Assembly: GCA_018398585.1 (NCBI GenBank)
Contig: JAGTTD010000008.1
Location: 632,501-696,500, forward strand
DNA from: Simmondsia chinensis
Taxonomy: Eukaryota; Streptophyta; Magnoliopsida; Caryophyllales; Simmondsiaceae
Reading direction: 5' to 3'
DNA length: 64,000 nt
Shown here: positions 11,531-25,057 of the stretch, piece by piece
How the letters are laid out: the number at the start of each line of letters is the position of its first letter
Numbering within the stretch: the first letter of the stretch is position 1
The notes under the pieces: model-generated
Databases searched by the model: none
Told to the model about the DNA's origin: nothing
The model's input: the letters and a program-made list of their open reading frames with translations, nothing else
Made by a program: the position numbers and the translations under genes

Positions 11531-14500
11531 ATGGCGCTGTTTCGATTCAGCGGCAGAGATATGGCGGCCTTCAAGGTGCTATTTTTTCTAGCTATTATGT
11601 ACGGATTGATGTCAATTTTGGTGTACTTTGTGCTTCACATGAAGTTTACCGAGCCGCTAGGTCTTGATGCAGCGTTTGATCGATTTTCTGAAGAGAGAGC
11701 GATTGAACACCTTCGAGTTCTTTCCAAGGAGATTGATGGCCGTCAAGTGAGTTATGCCTTGGATTTTGGTTAAGGAAATGATACATGCATCCTATTTGTG
11801 TACCTAACATGGCAAAAAAATCACCATGATATAAAAAAGTGATTTTTTTTGGGTTATTTACATCAAATATCTTGTACTTTTCTGCACGTACTAACTTGGT
11901 CCTCTATAATTTATATTATGTCAGTTTAGTTATATAATTAAATTTAAGTTAGGTTATTGATATAATTTTTAATGACATAATAATGTGAGATTCAAGTAAC
12001 TCAATAAAAATTCATTCATTGACTCAATTTAACCTAAGTATTAAAAATATAATTAACTACTTAACACAAGTTTTACTTTAAGGATCAAATTAATACTATA
12101 TTAATTATAGAGGAACTAAATTGAGATAATTAAAAGTGTAAGAATAAATTTATATAATAGGTAAAGTATAATTATCAATGTAAAAAGTGATCTTAGATAA
12201 TTATTATGAAACTTTGCCGTTTGTTTTGAGTACACAATGCGAAGGAAATGCTATTATGTATCCTATTTGTGTACCTAATATGGCCAAAAAATCAATGTGT
12301 TATGAAAAAGGGAGATTAATTTTTTTCTGTTTTTAAAAAGGTAAAGGCAATAAATCCTCAAGACTGTCCCCCTTAAATAGGGAATCCATAGACATTCGCA
12401 CTGATAAGAGTGAGAAAAGCCCCATGCGGGGCACAATTCCACACAGAAGTACCAGAGCCCCTGTGACCCAAATTTGCTAGCTAGTATGTGGGTCTATTAG
12501 GTTCCATTTAGCAATGATTGAAAAGACTCGTGACCACACTGTTGATTCAATAGACGAGTCTCTTTAGGGATAGTGAGGATATTTGTAGAAGTTGAATAAG
12601 AGCCTGTATTTGCTTTAATAACCGCCTCATTTTCACCCTTAAGGATAAATCTTTGAGCGCCCGGTCGTTTAGCATAGAACAGAGCATCTCTTGCTGCTAG
12701 CGCCTAAAACAACAGCAACAACAACAGACCCAGCACCTCAAGGGCTCCCGCCTAAGCGGGGTCTGGGGGTGGATGTATGCAGCCTTACCCCTTCAGGTTG
12801 TAACTCTGCTGAGAGGCTGTTTCCGAGGACCCCCAACCTTATAGGGTTTGCAACGCGAGGACTTCCTAGGAGGTCACCCATCCTGATACTACTTTCGCCC
12901 ACTTCTCAACTCTTTGGAACCGGCTGAGAGCATCATCCCATTATGATATTAGATAATTATGGAATTTTTATGGTTTGTTTTGAGTCCACACATTGGGTAT
13001 ATTTGATGTGAGCTCATAGCATTGTTCATTATTATTCATTAATTTTTGTCTAATTTTTGGGTCTGTTCTCCTGTCTGTGATTGATAGGTGGGGCGTCAAG
13101 GTTTGAAACAAGCCGCTGATTATATTAGGAAGCAATTGGAGTTGATAAGGGGGCGGGCGAATCCGAATTTCAGGTTAGGCTCCGTTTCTTTTACATTGGT
13201 AAGGAGAGTAGAACAACCTTTTTTTAAGAATGAAACCAACACGTAGAGGAGGGAGTTGATGAGTTTTGAACTCAAGATGTCTCATTTAGGAGTTGGGAGA
13301 CAAACCACTACAGTAACACCATTAGCTCTAAGTTAGGCTCTGAAATTTCAACTGAATGTAATGCTACCCCTATTTAGTTTGAGAAGTTCCCTGTTTGCAT
13401 GCTAAGCAATTTTAGTCACAATGATTGCTAAGAAAGTGAGGCAGATTCAAATTTGTGATACCTTGTGCGTTTAGGGAAGTTTTGATCCTGCTTTTTACTT
13501 GTTATGCTTTCCGAATCTGTGGAAAAATGTGTTGTTGGGCCGCTCATTTATTGTTGCTCAGAAAAATGAGAAGCTTGGTGGCTTACTTTTGTGAAGCATA
13601 GTGACTTGCATTTTCGCTAAAAGGATGTGGGAAAGAAAGTACTTTAGGTTTTCAATTCTTTTGTCTTTGAGCTTTTCGAGGGTTGAGTTAAGCCTTTGAC
13701 AAAAAATTGCGATACCTCATTGCACCTACTGATCTTGTTTCTTTTGCCCCTGTGGGTATTGAACCCACAATATATTCGTTTCAAATTTTACTTTGCAGGA
13801 TCGAGGTTGAGGAAACTTTAGTTAATGGCTCTTTCAACATGATGTTTCTAGGTCACAGCATATCTCTGACTTATAGAGAGCACACAAATGTACTTATGAG
13901 GTATACTTAGTGTTTATGGTTTTTGTGAAATTTTGCTACTTGAAAACCTATTTAATGCAATTTTCATGACATTTCCATCTTATCGTGTTGCAGGATATCA
14001 TCGATTGATTCGCTCGACACAGATGCCTCAGTTCTAGTAAATGCTCATTTTGATAGCCCTCTTGGGTCCCCCGGAGCTGGTGACTGTGGTTCTTGTGTTG
14101 GTGGGTTCCATTGTGCACTGTTTCCAGGAGGCTTTTTAGCTGATACGGAGATTTCATACACGTGAGATGCTTATTCTTGTCGATGTTTGCAGCATCATTG
14201 TTAGAGCTAGCAAGACTTGTAGTTGATTCTGGCTGGGTTCCACCTCGGCCTATCATATTCCTCTTCAATGGAGCTGAGGAGCTTTTTATGTTGGTAAGCA
14301 TGATGTTACACATACCGGATGCTCCCCCTGAATGCAACTGTAACCGCTGATTTGTGTATGAGTCTACCTTTTCCGTTGAAAAAACATGATATAAGCCATG
14401 AATACTGGAAAATATGTTAAATATCCTAAAGAAGTTGATAGATTTGGCTGATCCATGGCTGTTCTTAGTTTGAATGTGTCTCCTGTAGAAAGCTCCTGTG

Positions 14501-17500
14501 GACTTTTTTTTGTTCGCTTAATCTTCCTGTAATTTATGGAGCTTTTTCTGTTTGATTTTGACTGAATGATTTTACAGGGTTCACATGGTTTCATAACAAC
14601 TCATAAATGGCGTGATACTGTTGGAGCATTTATAAACGTGGAAGCATCAGGAAGTGGAGGTCCTGGTATGTTGCTGTTCGTCTTGCTAAAAGTGTTCTTG
14701 CCAATTTTATTCCATGCAATCAGATCAGCTTGATCTCAAGTTTGATGTAGAGGCAACCCACAATTGTAGATAGGACTGCTTGTCCTAGAACTGTGGCTTT
14801 TCAAATGTTGCTTCTTTGTGGTAGTTCTTTTCACGTATATTGAGCACTCAAAAATATGGAAGAATATTTGAACAATACATACCAATGAACGTTTACCCGA
14901 GGCTGTTAAAATCCATTAAGTAATGCTGAACACTGGTTTCAGTGTTATGTTGAAGGCTTGATGATTTACTGAAACTAAACTATAACTTAAAGATGGTTCC
15001 TTTCTTCAATTGTACATTTTTAGGGTGATGGAATATTCCATTTTCCGTCATGATTTGTCTCTTTGCTACTACTGTGTGTAATGCTTTTGGGTTGATATTT
15101 TAAGGTTTGTGCTAACTATGCCCTGTCCCCAAGGGTTTTCCTTTTCAATTTTCATTTCTCCATCTGAATTTACTGCAATTCATATACTCCTTAAAATAAA
15201 GTAGAAAAAGCCATATTTAAACCTTAAAAGATGCAGAATGTTATTTTCTAAATTTGTCTGCTTTCTTTGGAAGTGAAGCATTTTTATTCTGGTGTTTCTT
15301 ATGTTTGAACCTCCATTCTTCTTTCTTTCTTTCTCTCTCATATTTTTGGCATGGTTCTGTTATCTCTTCTGTGCTTGTAAGTTCAACTTGAGCTACTTGT
15401 TGCTATCACAAGTTGTTATCACTTCTTTGGTATGGTCTCTTTTCATCCTTAATGTCACATCTCAAGTGAGCCAATTTGTTCGAAATGATTATTCTCAATT
15501 TACAGATGTAGTTTGCCAATCTGGACCTGGGTCTTGGGCTTCTCTTGTATATGCTAAGGCAGCCCCACGTCCAATGGCTCATAGTGCCGCGCAGGTACCA
15601 TTTTAATTACAATGTTATTCGTATTAAGAGTTATATGGATGGAATCTTACAGTTCATTTTTCAACAACAGGATGTTTTTTCTGTTATTCCCGGTGACACA
15701 GATTACCGGATATTTGCTCAGGATTATGGTGACATTCCTGGACTTGATATCATCTTTCTTCTTGGTGGTTACTTCTATCATACTTCATTTGACACAGTGG
15801 AGAGACTATTGTATGAAATAAATATTCCTACCTTGGTACATATTCCCTATTTTCAGTGGGCTAATTGTAGAGTGTCTTAAGATTATGGCTCTGATGCATT
15901 TCTTCCTTCAACAGACCTGGAAGCATGCAAGCACGCGGTGACAATCTCTTCAGTGTGGTCAAAGCTTTTGCTAGTTCCTCCATGTTACACAATGCGAGTG
16001 AACGTCAGTCTCTTGCATCATCTACTAAGAGACTTGGTGATGATCGGGCAATATACTTTGATTATTTATCATGGTTCATGGTATGCATCCATCAAGTCAT
16101 TAAACCGAGCATCTGTTGGAGATTAGGATACGTATTTAGTGACATGACAAATAGCAATAACTAACGTGACATTTTATTAATATTTACTTTTTGTCAGGTC
16201 TATTACCCTAAAAGGATAGCCGCGATTCTTCATACTCTTCCCATAATAATCTTCTTTCTTCCAGTATTCGTTTCGCTAGCAAAATTTGGACTGTATGCTT
16301 GTTGCAGAACATTTTTTGACTTCATTAAAGGTAAATGACTTCTTAATTCTTATTTCTACATTCTGGTTCAGTTGCATTCCTCCACCCCTTTGGTTATCGT
16401 CCAGTATTCATAATGCTGCAGAAATCTGATAAATTAAGTTACTGTTTTGATAGGAGTATGTTTATCATCATGTCGGAGTTGCAAGGTTTTGACCGTTGCT
16501 CATGTGCTGTGCAGGAATGCTGATTCATGCCATTGCTATTATTCTGGCAATAATCGTACCAGTTATCTTTGCAATTTTGAGATTATTATTCTCCAGTCAT
16601 GCAATGAACTGGTAGGTCGTCTTTCCTTTTGATACATTTGATATACTGTCATGATTGTGAATTAATACATGCATTTTCAGTGATTTACAGCTTCCTTCCG
16701 TAATATTTCTCTATTTTGTTTGTAAAATATAAAATAATGGTACCTAATTTATTTATTTGAACATCAGTTTTAAAGAAATGGACTTCTAAGTGCTAGTTGT
16801 TACTTCGGCTTGGGCACGAATGATTTTCCTCTGAATCATTTGCAGTCTAGTGGCAGAAGTGGCTTTTCCCTTTCAACATGCATATTTTATTTCGTTAGGG
16901 GTTCTAATGAATGTTATGTTGGAGGAAAGTTAGGATAAGCTCAATAAAAGGGTTGTCTTGTTTGACCGGACCTGCTTTTGTTTTTTGTTGGCTTGAGGTA
17001 ATGGAAGGGAGGGTTGGATATCTACTCAAAATGTTGCACGGCACTGGGCGATAGTTTTGATGTTTTTGTTTGTTCTTTCCAGTTGCAAAAACCCCATCGT
17101 AACAAAGGGTGGCTTACGTGGGGACCGTGTCTATGTCTCTATACAGGAGTTCGTTTGGATCCATAGCATCTTTCCCCTATCAACTTGAAATTCTACATGT
17201 TAGAGTCACAACATGTTTTGTGTCGGCTTAAAATTGATGGATAAAATTTAATGGCCGACAACCTTTAGTTTTGTTTGCTAGGTAAAGACTCACAATATTA
17301 ATGGGTCAAAATCCATTTGACTCGTCTATATAGATGGGTTGATACACGGTGGATCAAATTTGTGGAAATGTTGAGTACATCCGGATTAGAGGCAAAAATT
17401 CTCCGACCAAACTCAACTCTTTGAGATATTTCAAGGATACGTTGGGTAAACTCGGGCCATAGGTCAAACTTGAGTTGATTCAATTAAAGTTAAAGCCTTT

Positions 17501-20500
17501 TTATTCGACTTATATGATTATTTTTCAAGTAAATATGTGCAAATTGTGAGGATATTTGCAGTAGAAGTGCAAAAATTTTAGAAATTTTAGTCGGGTAAGA
17601 TTATGTAAATTTAAACAAGTCTGAGTCATTTTGATTATACGGATCAAACTTGTTTCATGGTCAAATGGGTCAAAAAGGCAGGTGATGCTGGGTCACATCC
17701 AAAAAAAAAAATCTCGACATGTGTACAATTCTGACCTATGTCGATTCGACCAACTTGTCAGATCATTAGTAGGCCAGGTTGGTCTTAGGTTAACACAGGC
17801 CTGGCCTGTTGCAGGTCAACTCAATCTATTGGTCATATCTAGCGACACATATTCCTCATATATGGGTAAAAGCGCTGCATTAAGGGGGTCTAGTGCAACA
17901 CCTTTAACCTTGTATGAGGTGATAAATTTTCGAGGTTAGTGTCGAACCCTCTTCATCATGCATACCAAACAAGGGAAAAGGGGGAAACTGTTTAAGGGAG
18001 TACACGACACCCTTTATTCTCAAACCAAATATGCCCTAGAATCAAGTGTGAAGAAATATTTGTGCTTATAACACAACTTTGATGTTATCTGGTTAACATC
18101 TGATGCGCAGGTTTGCTCACCCATACTTGGGTTTCATGATGTTTATCCCTTGTGCTGTTGTTGGTCTGCTGATTCCAAGATATGTTTGGAGGAGCTCTTA
18201 TTTCTCTCAAGACACTTCAGTTCAACAAATTTTGAAAGAGGTCTTCTTTATTCCTCCCCCCCTCTTCTCTCTCTCGTGATTGTGTTAAGGTTGCTGTCTG
18301 TTTCTTCCACGCATCAATATGGAAGTTCTCAATCCTGCTGTTTTCTTTGGAGAGTTGTGTGATGAAATATCCCTATATGTAGTGGGTCTGGGATTACTTA
18401 CAATGAGAAGACTCAATAAATGGTTTGTACACCTGCAATGTTCAAAGAGAACCACAAGATTTGGTATATGACATGCTTTATTGATTACCCATTTCAATGT
18501 GACTTTTATCTGCATCTGTTTGCAATAGAAGCAATCTGACTGGTGGTTTGGTGATATTAGCTGCTTTGATGCACGTATCTGCCTTATTATGAATCTGTAG
18601 CTCTATGCTTTTACCTTTTCGCGTCATCTTTGCATTTTATGTCATGATATAAGTGATAGAACAAATGGCTTCGTATGTGGTCACCATACCTTTGGAGCTT
18701 TTCTAAACTTTCCTTGTAGACCTAGACTAATTTACAGTTTTTGCATGAATTCTTTGCTCTTTCTCTCCATGTCATTTTTGTATCATATGTCATGATAAAA
18801 AAGATAGAAACTATCTCTTCATTCCCGCTTGTAGTTGTTTTGGACCCTTTCTTCTTTCCAGACCATGCGTTTGATCAGAAATAATTGCTGGCAATAAAAA
18901 ACTAGTTATGGGTATTTGCTTTTATGTATTTTAGAAGATCCAAACTAGCTTGCGTCAATGAGTATGCAAGAACTTGAATTTTTTTTAGCTTTTTGAGTTT
19001 TTGATTTGAGAATCCAACTTTGCAGGGAGTAACTGATGAATCAAGCTTCTGGGGAGCTTTTGCGTATTATGCTGTGTTAACCCTGGTATGTAGTATGTCT
19101 AGTGCCTGAAACCTTCCCTTAAAGATATCGTTCTTGAATACTGTGAAATCCATTTTGAGCAGGCTTATCATTTGGCTGGTCTCAGTGGTGGATTCATGAC
19201 TCTTTTTGTTTCGGTGTCCTTGCTAGTAGCATGGACCTTCTCCCATCTGATAGGCTTCTCTAATTCTCGATCACTAAGGTCATTATCCATCTTGTCTGCA
19301 GTAGATTTAAATTCAAATTTATTATTTTTCTAACATTAATTTCGTAACATTTCTTGTTATATGAACTAATTTTTTATAGGTCGTTGGTGGGCCATATCTT
19401 GCTCCTACTTCCCTGCTTGACATATTCTGTTCACTTTGGTGGTTTCCTTGCGCAATTTTTGATTGAGAAGATGGGTATGATGGGTTCCGCTCCGCCTCCT
19501 TATGGTAAGCCAGTTTGATCTCCATCTTATTAGTCATAGACAGGTAATGCGTTGTGATTGATCAAACAGAGTTCTATTTGCCTTTGGCATTACGTAATTT
19601 GGAATATTTAGACCAAGCATATTCACGTGGTTATAAGGAAGATTGAGTTCATCATATTGAATACCCCTATATCGATCTAACAAGGATGGCTTGATTTGGG
19701 AGGATTCAGAGGCTGTTCTTAGGCTTTGTTTGGTTCAAAGGAGAACTTTTTCCGTACATAATTTTTTTCTTAACAGAAGTTCCAATTGAAAGTAATTTCT
19801 TAAAATTTTTTATGTAATGTAATTTTTCTTGAAAATGGAATATCAGTGGACTTTCACCATAATAGTAGTTGTACATCCAAATTAGCGGCAGTGTACCATT
19901 TTAGTTTATTCTTGCATTTACCGATCTTAGCATCTGCAGTCTTTGTTGTGGACACTTACTCTTATGATACAGCTGTGTGCACTATCATCTAATTCTACAC
20001 CATCCTCATTTCATCCATCCCTTTATTTAACTATGATCTGACAATACGGTTGTGATTTTTGAGTAATCTTCAACCAGAGTACTAATGAGTACTATGCGTT
20101 TTGTATCCTTTGGTACGTTTGCCTTAATTTTTTGGACTCATTTATTAGTGCTTCTCAAAGCCAATCAAGACCCCAAGCAAGTCAAGCGGTTACTTGGAAT
20201 CCCGAATTATATGGTCCTTAATTTGATCAATGCTTGAATTTCTATTTCTTTATCAAAGCTCATCTATGATTTTTTTTGCTTTTGAATATAAAACCACTTC
20301 CTCTATTAAATTTAATTGATGCTATATAAAGGGCCTCATTCGAAAAATTCACTTTAGGCCCTAAAATTCTCAGGACTGACCTTGGTGCTTCTACAAATTA
20401 ATTATGACATCTCCGATAAAAGAAGTGTATCTATACTGTTAGCTGAATGCATTTTTCTTCCCTACAGTAATTTCAATTTGAATGATTTGTATTATGTGAA

Positions 20501-23500
20501 GTGCCCTAATGGATAATGTGAAGTACTAACTACTGTAGATATTTAATAGTCCAGGATAAACCAGGGTGTAGACCTCTTAGAATTAATTTATCTCCGGGTT
20601 ATTTACACTATAGGTGCCTAACTTTTCCACCTTGTTAGCTTACTCCTAATTTAGTCCCTATGCAATTAATATTGTGTCAATTGAGTCCTATAGTAGAAAT
20701 GATGTTAAGTTGGTGATGGAGTTTTTGATGGCTATGCAATGGGCGAGTTTAAGTTGGGTCAATGGTCGGGTTTGTATTGGGTTACTTGTACATGTTGTGA
20801 CTAGGTTGGTAAAATCTATGCCATTAATTTAACTTTATAGGACTTAATTGACAGAATATAAATTGCACATGGACAAAATTGACACAATTAAAAGTAAAAT
20901 ATGGAATTGACACAACGGCAAAAGTACAAGAATGTTTGACGTAAATGACGTTTTTTTGGTAAGTTTTGATGTAAATGACCCTCTTTATCTTCTGAACCAT
21001 TGTTTGCAGGTTATTATGTACAGGACATTGTAGTAGCAGCGATGATTGGAGTTGTAACTGGATGGTGTGTGGGCCCCTTGCTACCTTTTATCAGTCACTG
21101 GTTGGCCAGATCATCTGTAATGCGATTCTTGCTGCATCTTAGTGTCCTTTCCCTGGCTTTGTCGTCACAGTTCTTTCCATACAGTCCCGACGCGCCAAAA
21201 AGAGTTGTGCTGCAACATACAGTTTTCAGTGCAGGTATACCAGCCCATTAATTCAAAAGTAAAATGTAATGTGCGCGTTATGTGCACCTCCTTGGCATGT
21301 CCAATCATTTCGATTTTGCTATTATTAGTATCACTTTAGGGCTCCATTTTGTCGGATGGATGTCCAATTCTTCTCTGTTATTGTTGCTTGTTTACATGAA
21401 TGAGCAGAGAATTAACTTTAGGACTTTGTTTGGCTACAGGAAAACTTTTCTTTTTCTTAGGAAAATATTTCCTTTGGAAAACATTTTCCAAGAAAAAGTA
21501 GAATGTCATTTTATTTTCCTTTGTCTATTTTAAAGGAAAACATGATCCTCTATTATTCACAGTTTAAATTTAGAGTGGTGAATACCTCTAAAACCCAGAC
21601 TTGACCAACTGATTCATCACGTGACTAGACTAGCCTAGTCTTGGGTTCCACATTTTAGACAATTACTGGTCTTTTTTACCACTAATTTATCACATGAAGA
21701 GAGTCTAAAGCCGTTATTCAACTCTAAAAGAAATTGTTCCTCTCTGTTGGGATGAAATGGATTGGCTTAAGTCGTGTGGCACCATCCTAAAACTTGTTCT
21801 TGTCCTCAAAATTGCAGATTCAACTCAACCTGTCGACTCCAATTACGATTTTACTGTAGTGGATTCCAATCCCTTACCTTTTCTTTTTAAGCATGCTCCT
21901 GAGGCAGCACAGCACCTTCAAATAGGCTCAGAATTTTCATTTGAATCCGCAAAAGAGAAGTGGCTGGTGAGTTACTATCTCAGCATATTCGGCGTAAATA
22001 GCGCTTTTTGTCATTGTTTGAAGAAATTTCATGAAGATCATACACATAGTTTGCAACACCATGTTTATGTTTATATTTGCGGTCTCTTGCAGGCAGTTTT
22101 CCCTGTAGCATTTCTGTTTTCAAGAAGCTTGAAGTTTCCAGCTGGGCATGATGATATTTTGAGACAGTATAAATCGTTTCCCTATATGTCAACTTTGAAG
22201 CGAGAAGAATCTTCTGATACCGGTACCCGTAAGGTTCATGTGGAATTCAGTTTAGGGTGAGTAAAAAATGCTATTTGTCTTTGAACACCGCTTGCGGCTT
22301 GTCGTCTTGAAATGACCAGCACGACGCTTGTATTGCTCTCTCGGAAAAGGGTAGAAGAATGGGATCTATTATAGGACATACATTGCATACTAATATCAAC
22401 TTGTCATATATTTGTTCGTCTTGTTATATGTGTACAACTTGAGAATCACCTGCCATTTTTAAAGAGCTTTGGGGCTTACTAACATAGGCTTAGCTGATTT
22501 GCAAAGATTGAAGACTTTATGTTATTAATTCATGGTTTTTATGCTTTTTAGGTTGGGGGTCCTCGGACATAGCCTTACCTGGGGACCCTGCATTAGCGGG
22601 AGCCCTTTTGTAGCACTGGGCTTGTTGTAGTAATTTAAAAACGTTTTGTTTCAACTCTTTGTGCATTCTGTATTTTTTAACATATTTCCTTTTACAATTG
22701 AAAAGAATATTAAACCTTTGCATTTGCTGCCATTTTGGCTTTGCAGCTCTCTGAAAGAGGTTTGGGTTGCTGTCCTCAACATAACTGGTCCTTTATCTAG
22801 TTGGTCATTTGCCGACAATATTCTACCAGGTACTAAAAATTTTCATCATTTTGTTTTTGCTTTTGGCATTATCTCAGATTTCCTCATTATTTTGACATGC
22901 AGCTCCAGAGACGGTGGATGGTGGTCCGCCTTCGTATATATGTAGGCTGAGCGGAGCTACTCATCGGAACTGGACCTTCTGGTTGGAGGTAAAAATCCTG
23001 CGATTTAATCTGTATTAGGATAGGTACTAAGAGACATTTTGAGCTACTGCCTGAACTGAAATGACCTCAACTTTCAGTTTCATCGGAAGCAACTCTTGAA
23101 CTGTTAGCGTGTATCATTTAGACCTATTGTTGTTGTTGTAGTAGTCGCCAAAATCATATTTACATAATTTGATTAGTTTAAATTAGACCCCTTAGATCAC
23201 TTTCGTGATGATGTTCACATGATTTTGGCTGTGACGAAGTCTGGATGGAGTTGAAGTAGGGAACTTAATTAATTTATAGTTCGGCAGGCCTATTTGATAA
23301 AATTGAAGGGGTCAATTTGATTTTGAGTAATAGTTTAGGGGGTTTTTATGAAATTCATCCTTACTATTATTGTCTATTATTAGTTGGGGGCCTCTTGGAC
23401 ACAGCCTCTCTCCAAGGTAGCACTCTGTAAGGGTAAGAATGCGGACATCTTACTACCCGACTCTGCCATAGCGGGAGCCTTTTTTGAGGCACCGAGTGGT

Positions 23501-23958
23501 GGTTGTACCCAACTGGACTCCAATCCCTTAGCTTCTATACCATTATTTCCCTCATCTTTCGCATAGAATATTGTCTTGTAGGGGTTTGTTGTTGTAATAA
23601 ATTTTTTAGAAACCAAAAAAACCTCGAGTTTTGGTAATGAATTTTTCTGGTTTCTAATTTCTAGTTTCAGTTTTTTCCCAAACATTTTAAAAAACTAAAA
23701 ACAAGATGAAATCATTAGCGAAACAACTTTTTAGGTTTGTCAAGAACCAAAACTCGCAAACAAAACGCGTCTCTCATTCATACTGTATTTTGATTGTCGA
23801 TGAATGTTTTGCAGGCTTACAGTTCCGAACCCCTAAGAGTCGAAGTGGCAGTGTTGGATCAGCACTTGTTGGATGAAACAAAGAAACTTAAAGATAGTTT
23901 CCCAGAATGGGTTGATGTCACTGCTTATACCAGTTTCATGTCCTCTTACTTATTCTAG
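11531..23958 (+). CDS. ERMP1: ER membrane M28 zinc metallopeptidase (ERMP1-like), 21 exons, 868 aa
   Basis: Coding exons: 11531-11746, 13088-13173, 13799-13900, 13994-14100, 14193-14293, 14578-14665, 15506-15594, 15671-15810, 15915-16080, 16198-16330, 16515-16611, 18111-18240, 19026-19085, 19163-19278, 19380-19504, 21010-21234, 21818-21966, 22093-22256, 22747-22829, 22903-22988, 23815-23958. All are GT-AG and keep one frame over 2607 nt. Residues about 14-37 form an N-terminal membrane anchor. The lumenal M28 domain has the expected metal and catalytic residues: H153 and D155 (NAHFDSP), D165 (GAGDCGS), E199-E200 (FNGAEE), E226 (NVEASG) and H300 (FYHTSFDT). A multi-spanning half follows from about residue 365, then a C-terminal lumenal domain. 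The family (animal ERMP1/Felix-ina) trims peptides in the ER; the plant substrate is unknown. The leader holds AAACCCTA telo-box words. Arabidopsis counterpart, from memory, At1g67420. The gene looks intact; introns carry many repeats. Confidence 0.95.
11853..12180. repeat. Foldback MITE, family 'GGTTATTTAC'
   Basis: ERMP1 intron 1. Starts GGGTTATTTACATCAAATAT; the right half repeats inverted words (GGAACTAAATTGA, AATTAAAAGTG). The same architecture occurs at 20597-20952, 42117-43000 and 58150-58490. Confidence 0.5.
12340..12703 (-). mobile_element. L1-type LINE 3' relic with RNase H remnant
   Basis: Minus strand in ERMP1 intron 1. From about 12702 downwards the frame reads [20 protein letters not shown] then [11 protein letters not shown], recognisable as the plant L1 RNase H stretch also seen at about 39990-40080. 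Frames then decay toward the 3' end. Confidence 0.6.
12704..12935 (-). mobile_element. 5S rRNA-headed SINE, copy 2
   Basis: Minus-strand reading: decayed 5S head with GTAGTATCAGGATGGGTGAC and CTCCTAGGAAGTCCTCG, then CCCTATAAGGTTGGGGGTCC and the full tail to (TTG)n. The 5' third of the head is diverged. It abuts the L1 relic. Confidence 0.8.
17215..17830. repeat. Degenerate repeat in ERMP1 intron 11
   Basis: Repeated GGGTCAAA/TTTGACC and GGTCAAC words in both orientations. Probably an old MITE; termini unclear. Confidence 0.3.
20160..20390. repeat. hAT-like MITE relic (GGGCC-ended)
   Basis: ERMP1 intron 15. ACCCCAAGCAAGTCAAGCGG, GTTACTTGGA and TTAGGCCCTAAAATTCTCAG match the relics at 9852-10015 and 60235-60570. 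Confidence 0.4.
20597..20952. repeat. Foldback MITE, family 'GGTTATTTAC'
   Basis: ERMP1 intron 15. Left GGTTATTTACACTATAGG; right end is the inverse with GACGTAAATGAC. Internal inverted words ATTGTGTCAATTGAGTCC and GGACTTAATTGACAGAAT. Confidence 0.6.
22551..22630 (+). mobile_element. RTE/SINE tail module, internally deleted
   Basis: ERMP1 intron 18. GGTTGGGGGTCCTCGGACAT followed directly by ACCCTGCATTAGCGGGAGCC and GCACTGGGCTTGTTG. It shares the GGACA variant and a similar central deletion with the LINE relic at 2187-2646. Confidence 0.75.
23383..23510 (+). mobile_element. RTE/SINE TTG-tail module copy
   Basis: ERMP1 intron 20. GTTGGGGGCCTCTTGGACAC through GCGGGAGCC to GAGGCACCGAGTGG; the TTG end is decayed. 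Confidence 0.7.
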
Positions 23959-23999
23959 CTTCTTTTTTTTTTTTTTATAATTCTTTTACCATAATTTAG

Positions 24000-24300
24000 G
24001 GCTTGGTTGGTGTCGTTTTCTATTTAATACTTTTGATTCCAAAAAAAAGAGAACCCTGTTTAGAATTGATTTTTTATTTTTTGTTTTTGGGCTTTTTATT
24101 TTTTGTTTTTGCTCGGATTAGATAAAAAATGAAAGCAAAAAACCAAAATCAGAAAGAACTGTTTTGAAAATATAGTTTTTAATTTTTTAAAAGCTAAGTG
24201 AATAAAATTGGAAAAAGAAAAGCAAAGAAAAGGTAAGATTTTTAATAAATTTATTAATTTTGTTTTTGGTTTTAGCTAGCATTGGTTTTTTATTTAAAAT
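24000..24300. repeat. MITE, family 'GGGCTTGTTTGGTATCGTTTT'-like
   Basis: AGGGCTTGGTTGGTGTCGTT at the left followed by A/T-rich inverted arms. Related stretches lie at 29935-30150, 58965-59179 and 61189-61405. Confidence 0.4.
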
Positions 24301-24389
24301 AAAGGTAAGTGGGGTCGTGTGATTTGATGTATCTGGTATCATATTTTCCTTTCGCTTATTGTGTGTATTTATTTTTGTAATTATATTTG

Positions 24390-24605
24390 CTTTTTATGCT
24401 ATCGCTGTTTCATGCTTTATGCTATTGCTGTTTTTATGCTTTATACTTTTGATGTAGTGTTGTTTTATGCTTCCTAGGTTGGGGGTTCTTGGACACTACC
24501 TCCGTTTAGGGTAGCACTTTAAAGGTGTAAGGCTGCGCACATCCCAACTCCCTGCAGAACCTGTATATGCGGGGAGCCTTTGAGGCACTGGGTCTATTAT
24601 TATTG
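24390..24605 (+). mobile_element. RTE LINE 3' UTR plus tail module
   Basis: A T-rich stretch with repeated TTTATGCTATTGCTGTTT words (LINE 3' UTR-like, compare 50013-50304) leads into CTAGGTTGGGGGTTCTTGG and the tail, ending TTATTATTG. Confidence 0.65.
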
Positions 24606-25057
24606 TGTATATTTACTTTTTATCTGGTATTAATTTTCTCTTTTGATTCACTGTATTATCACACTTAACCTTCAGAGAGTTACACATTCTCTAGTTGAAG
24701 TTCTTGTAAGGCCGATGTAGGGCTTGGTTGGTCAAGCTGTGATAAAATTATTTTTTAAGGTATTTTTGTCTGTGAAATTTTAGTTTTTATTTTTGCTTTT
24801 GCTTTAGAGTAGAACTACTGTATTGTGTTTTTGTTTAAAAACTGAAAAATATGTTTTGCTTCTATTTAAAATATTTTTCTTTCTTGGACAAATGTCCTCG
24901 AAGTGTTTTTTTTCTACAAAACCACTTTTTTCAGAAAGGAAGTTGGGCCAAGTAGACTCTCGGCTCGGTGTTCGATTCTTTCTCTTGCTGCCTATTTTCA
25001 GTTATTAGTGCTTACAACTTCAACTCACTATTGTCTTAATTATCAAAGAGGTATTTT

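Noticed and set aside
23380..23685. Open frames over 23380-23685
   Set aside because: They lie across a RTE/SINE tail in an ERMP1 intron; the peptide is just translated repeat.
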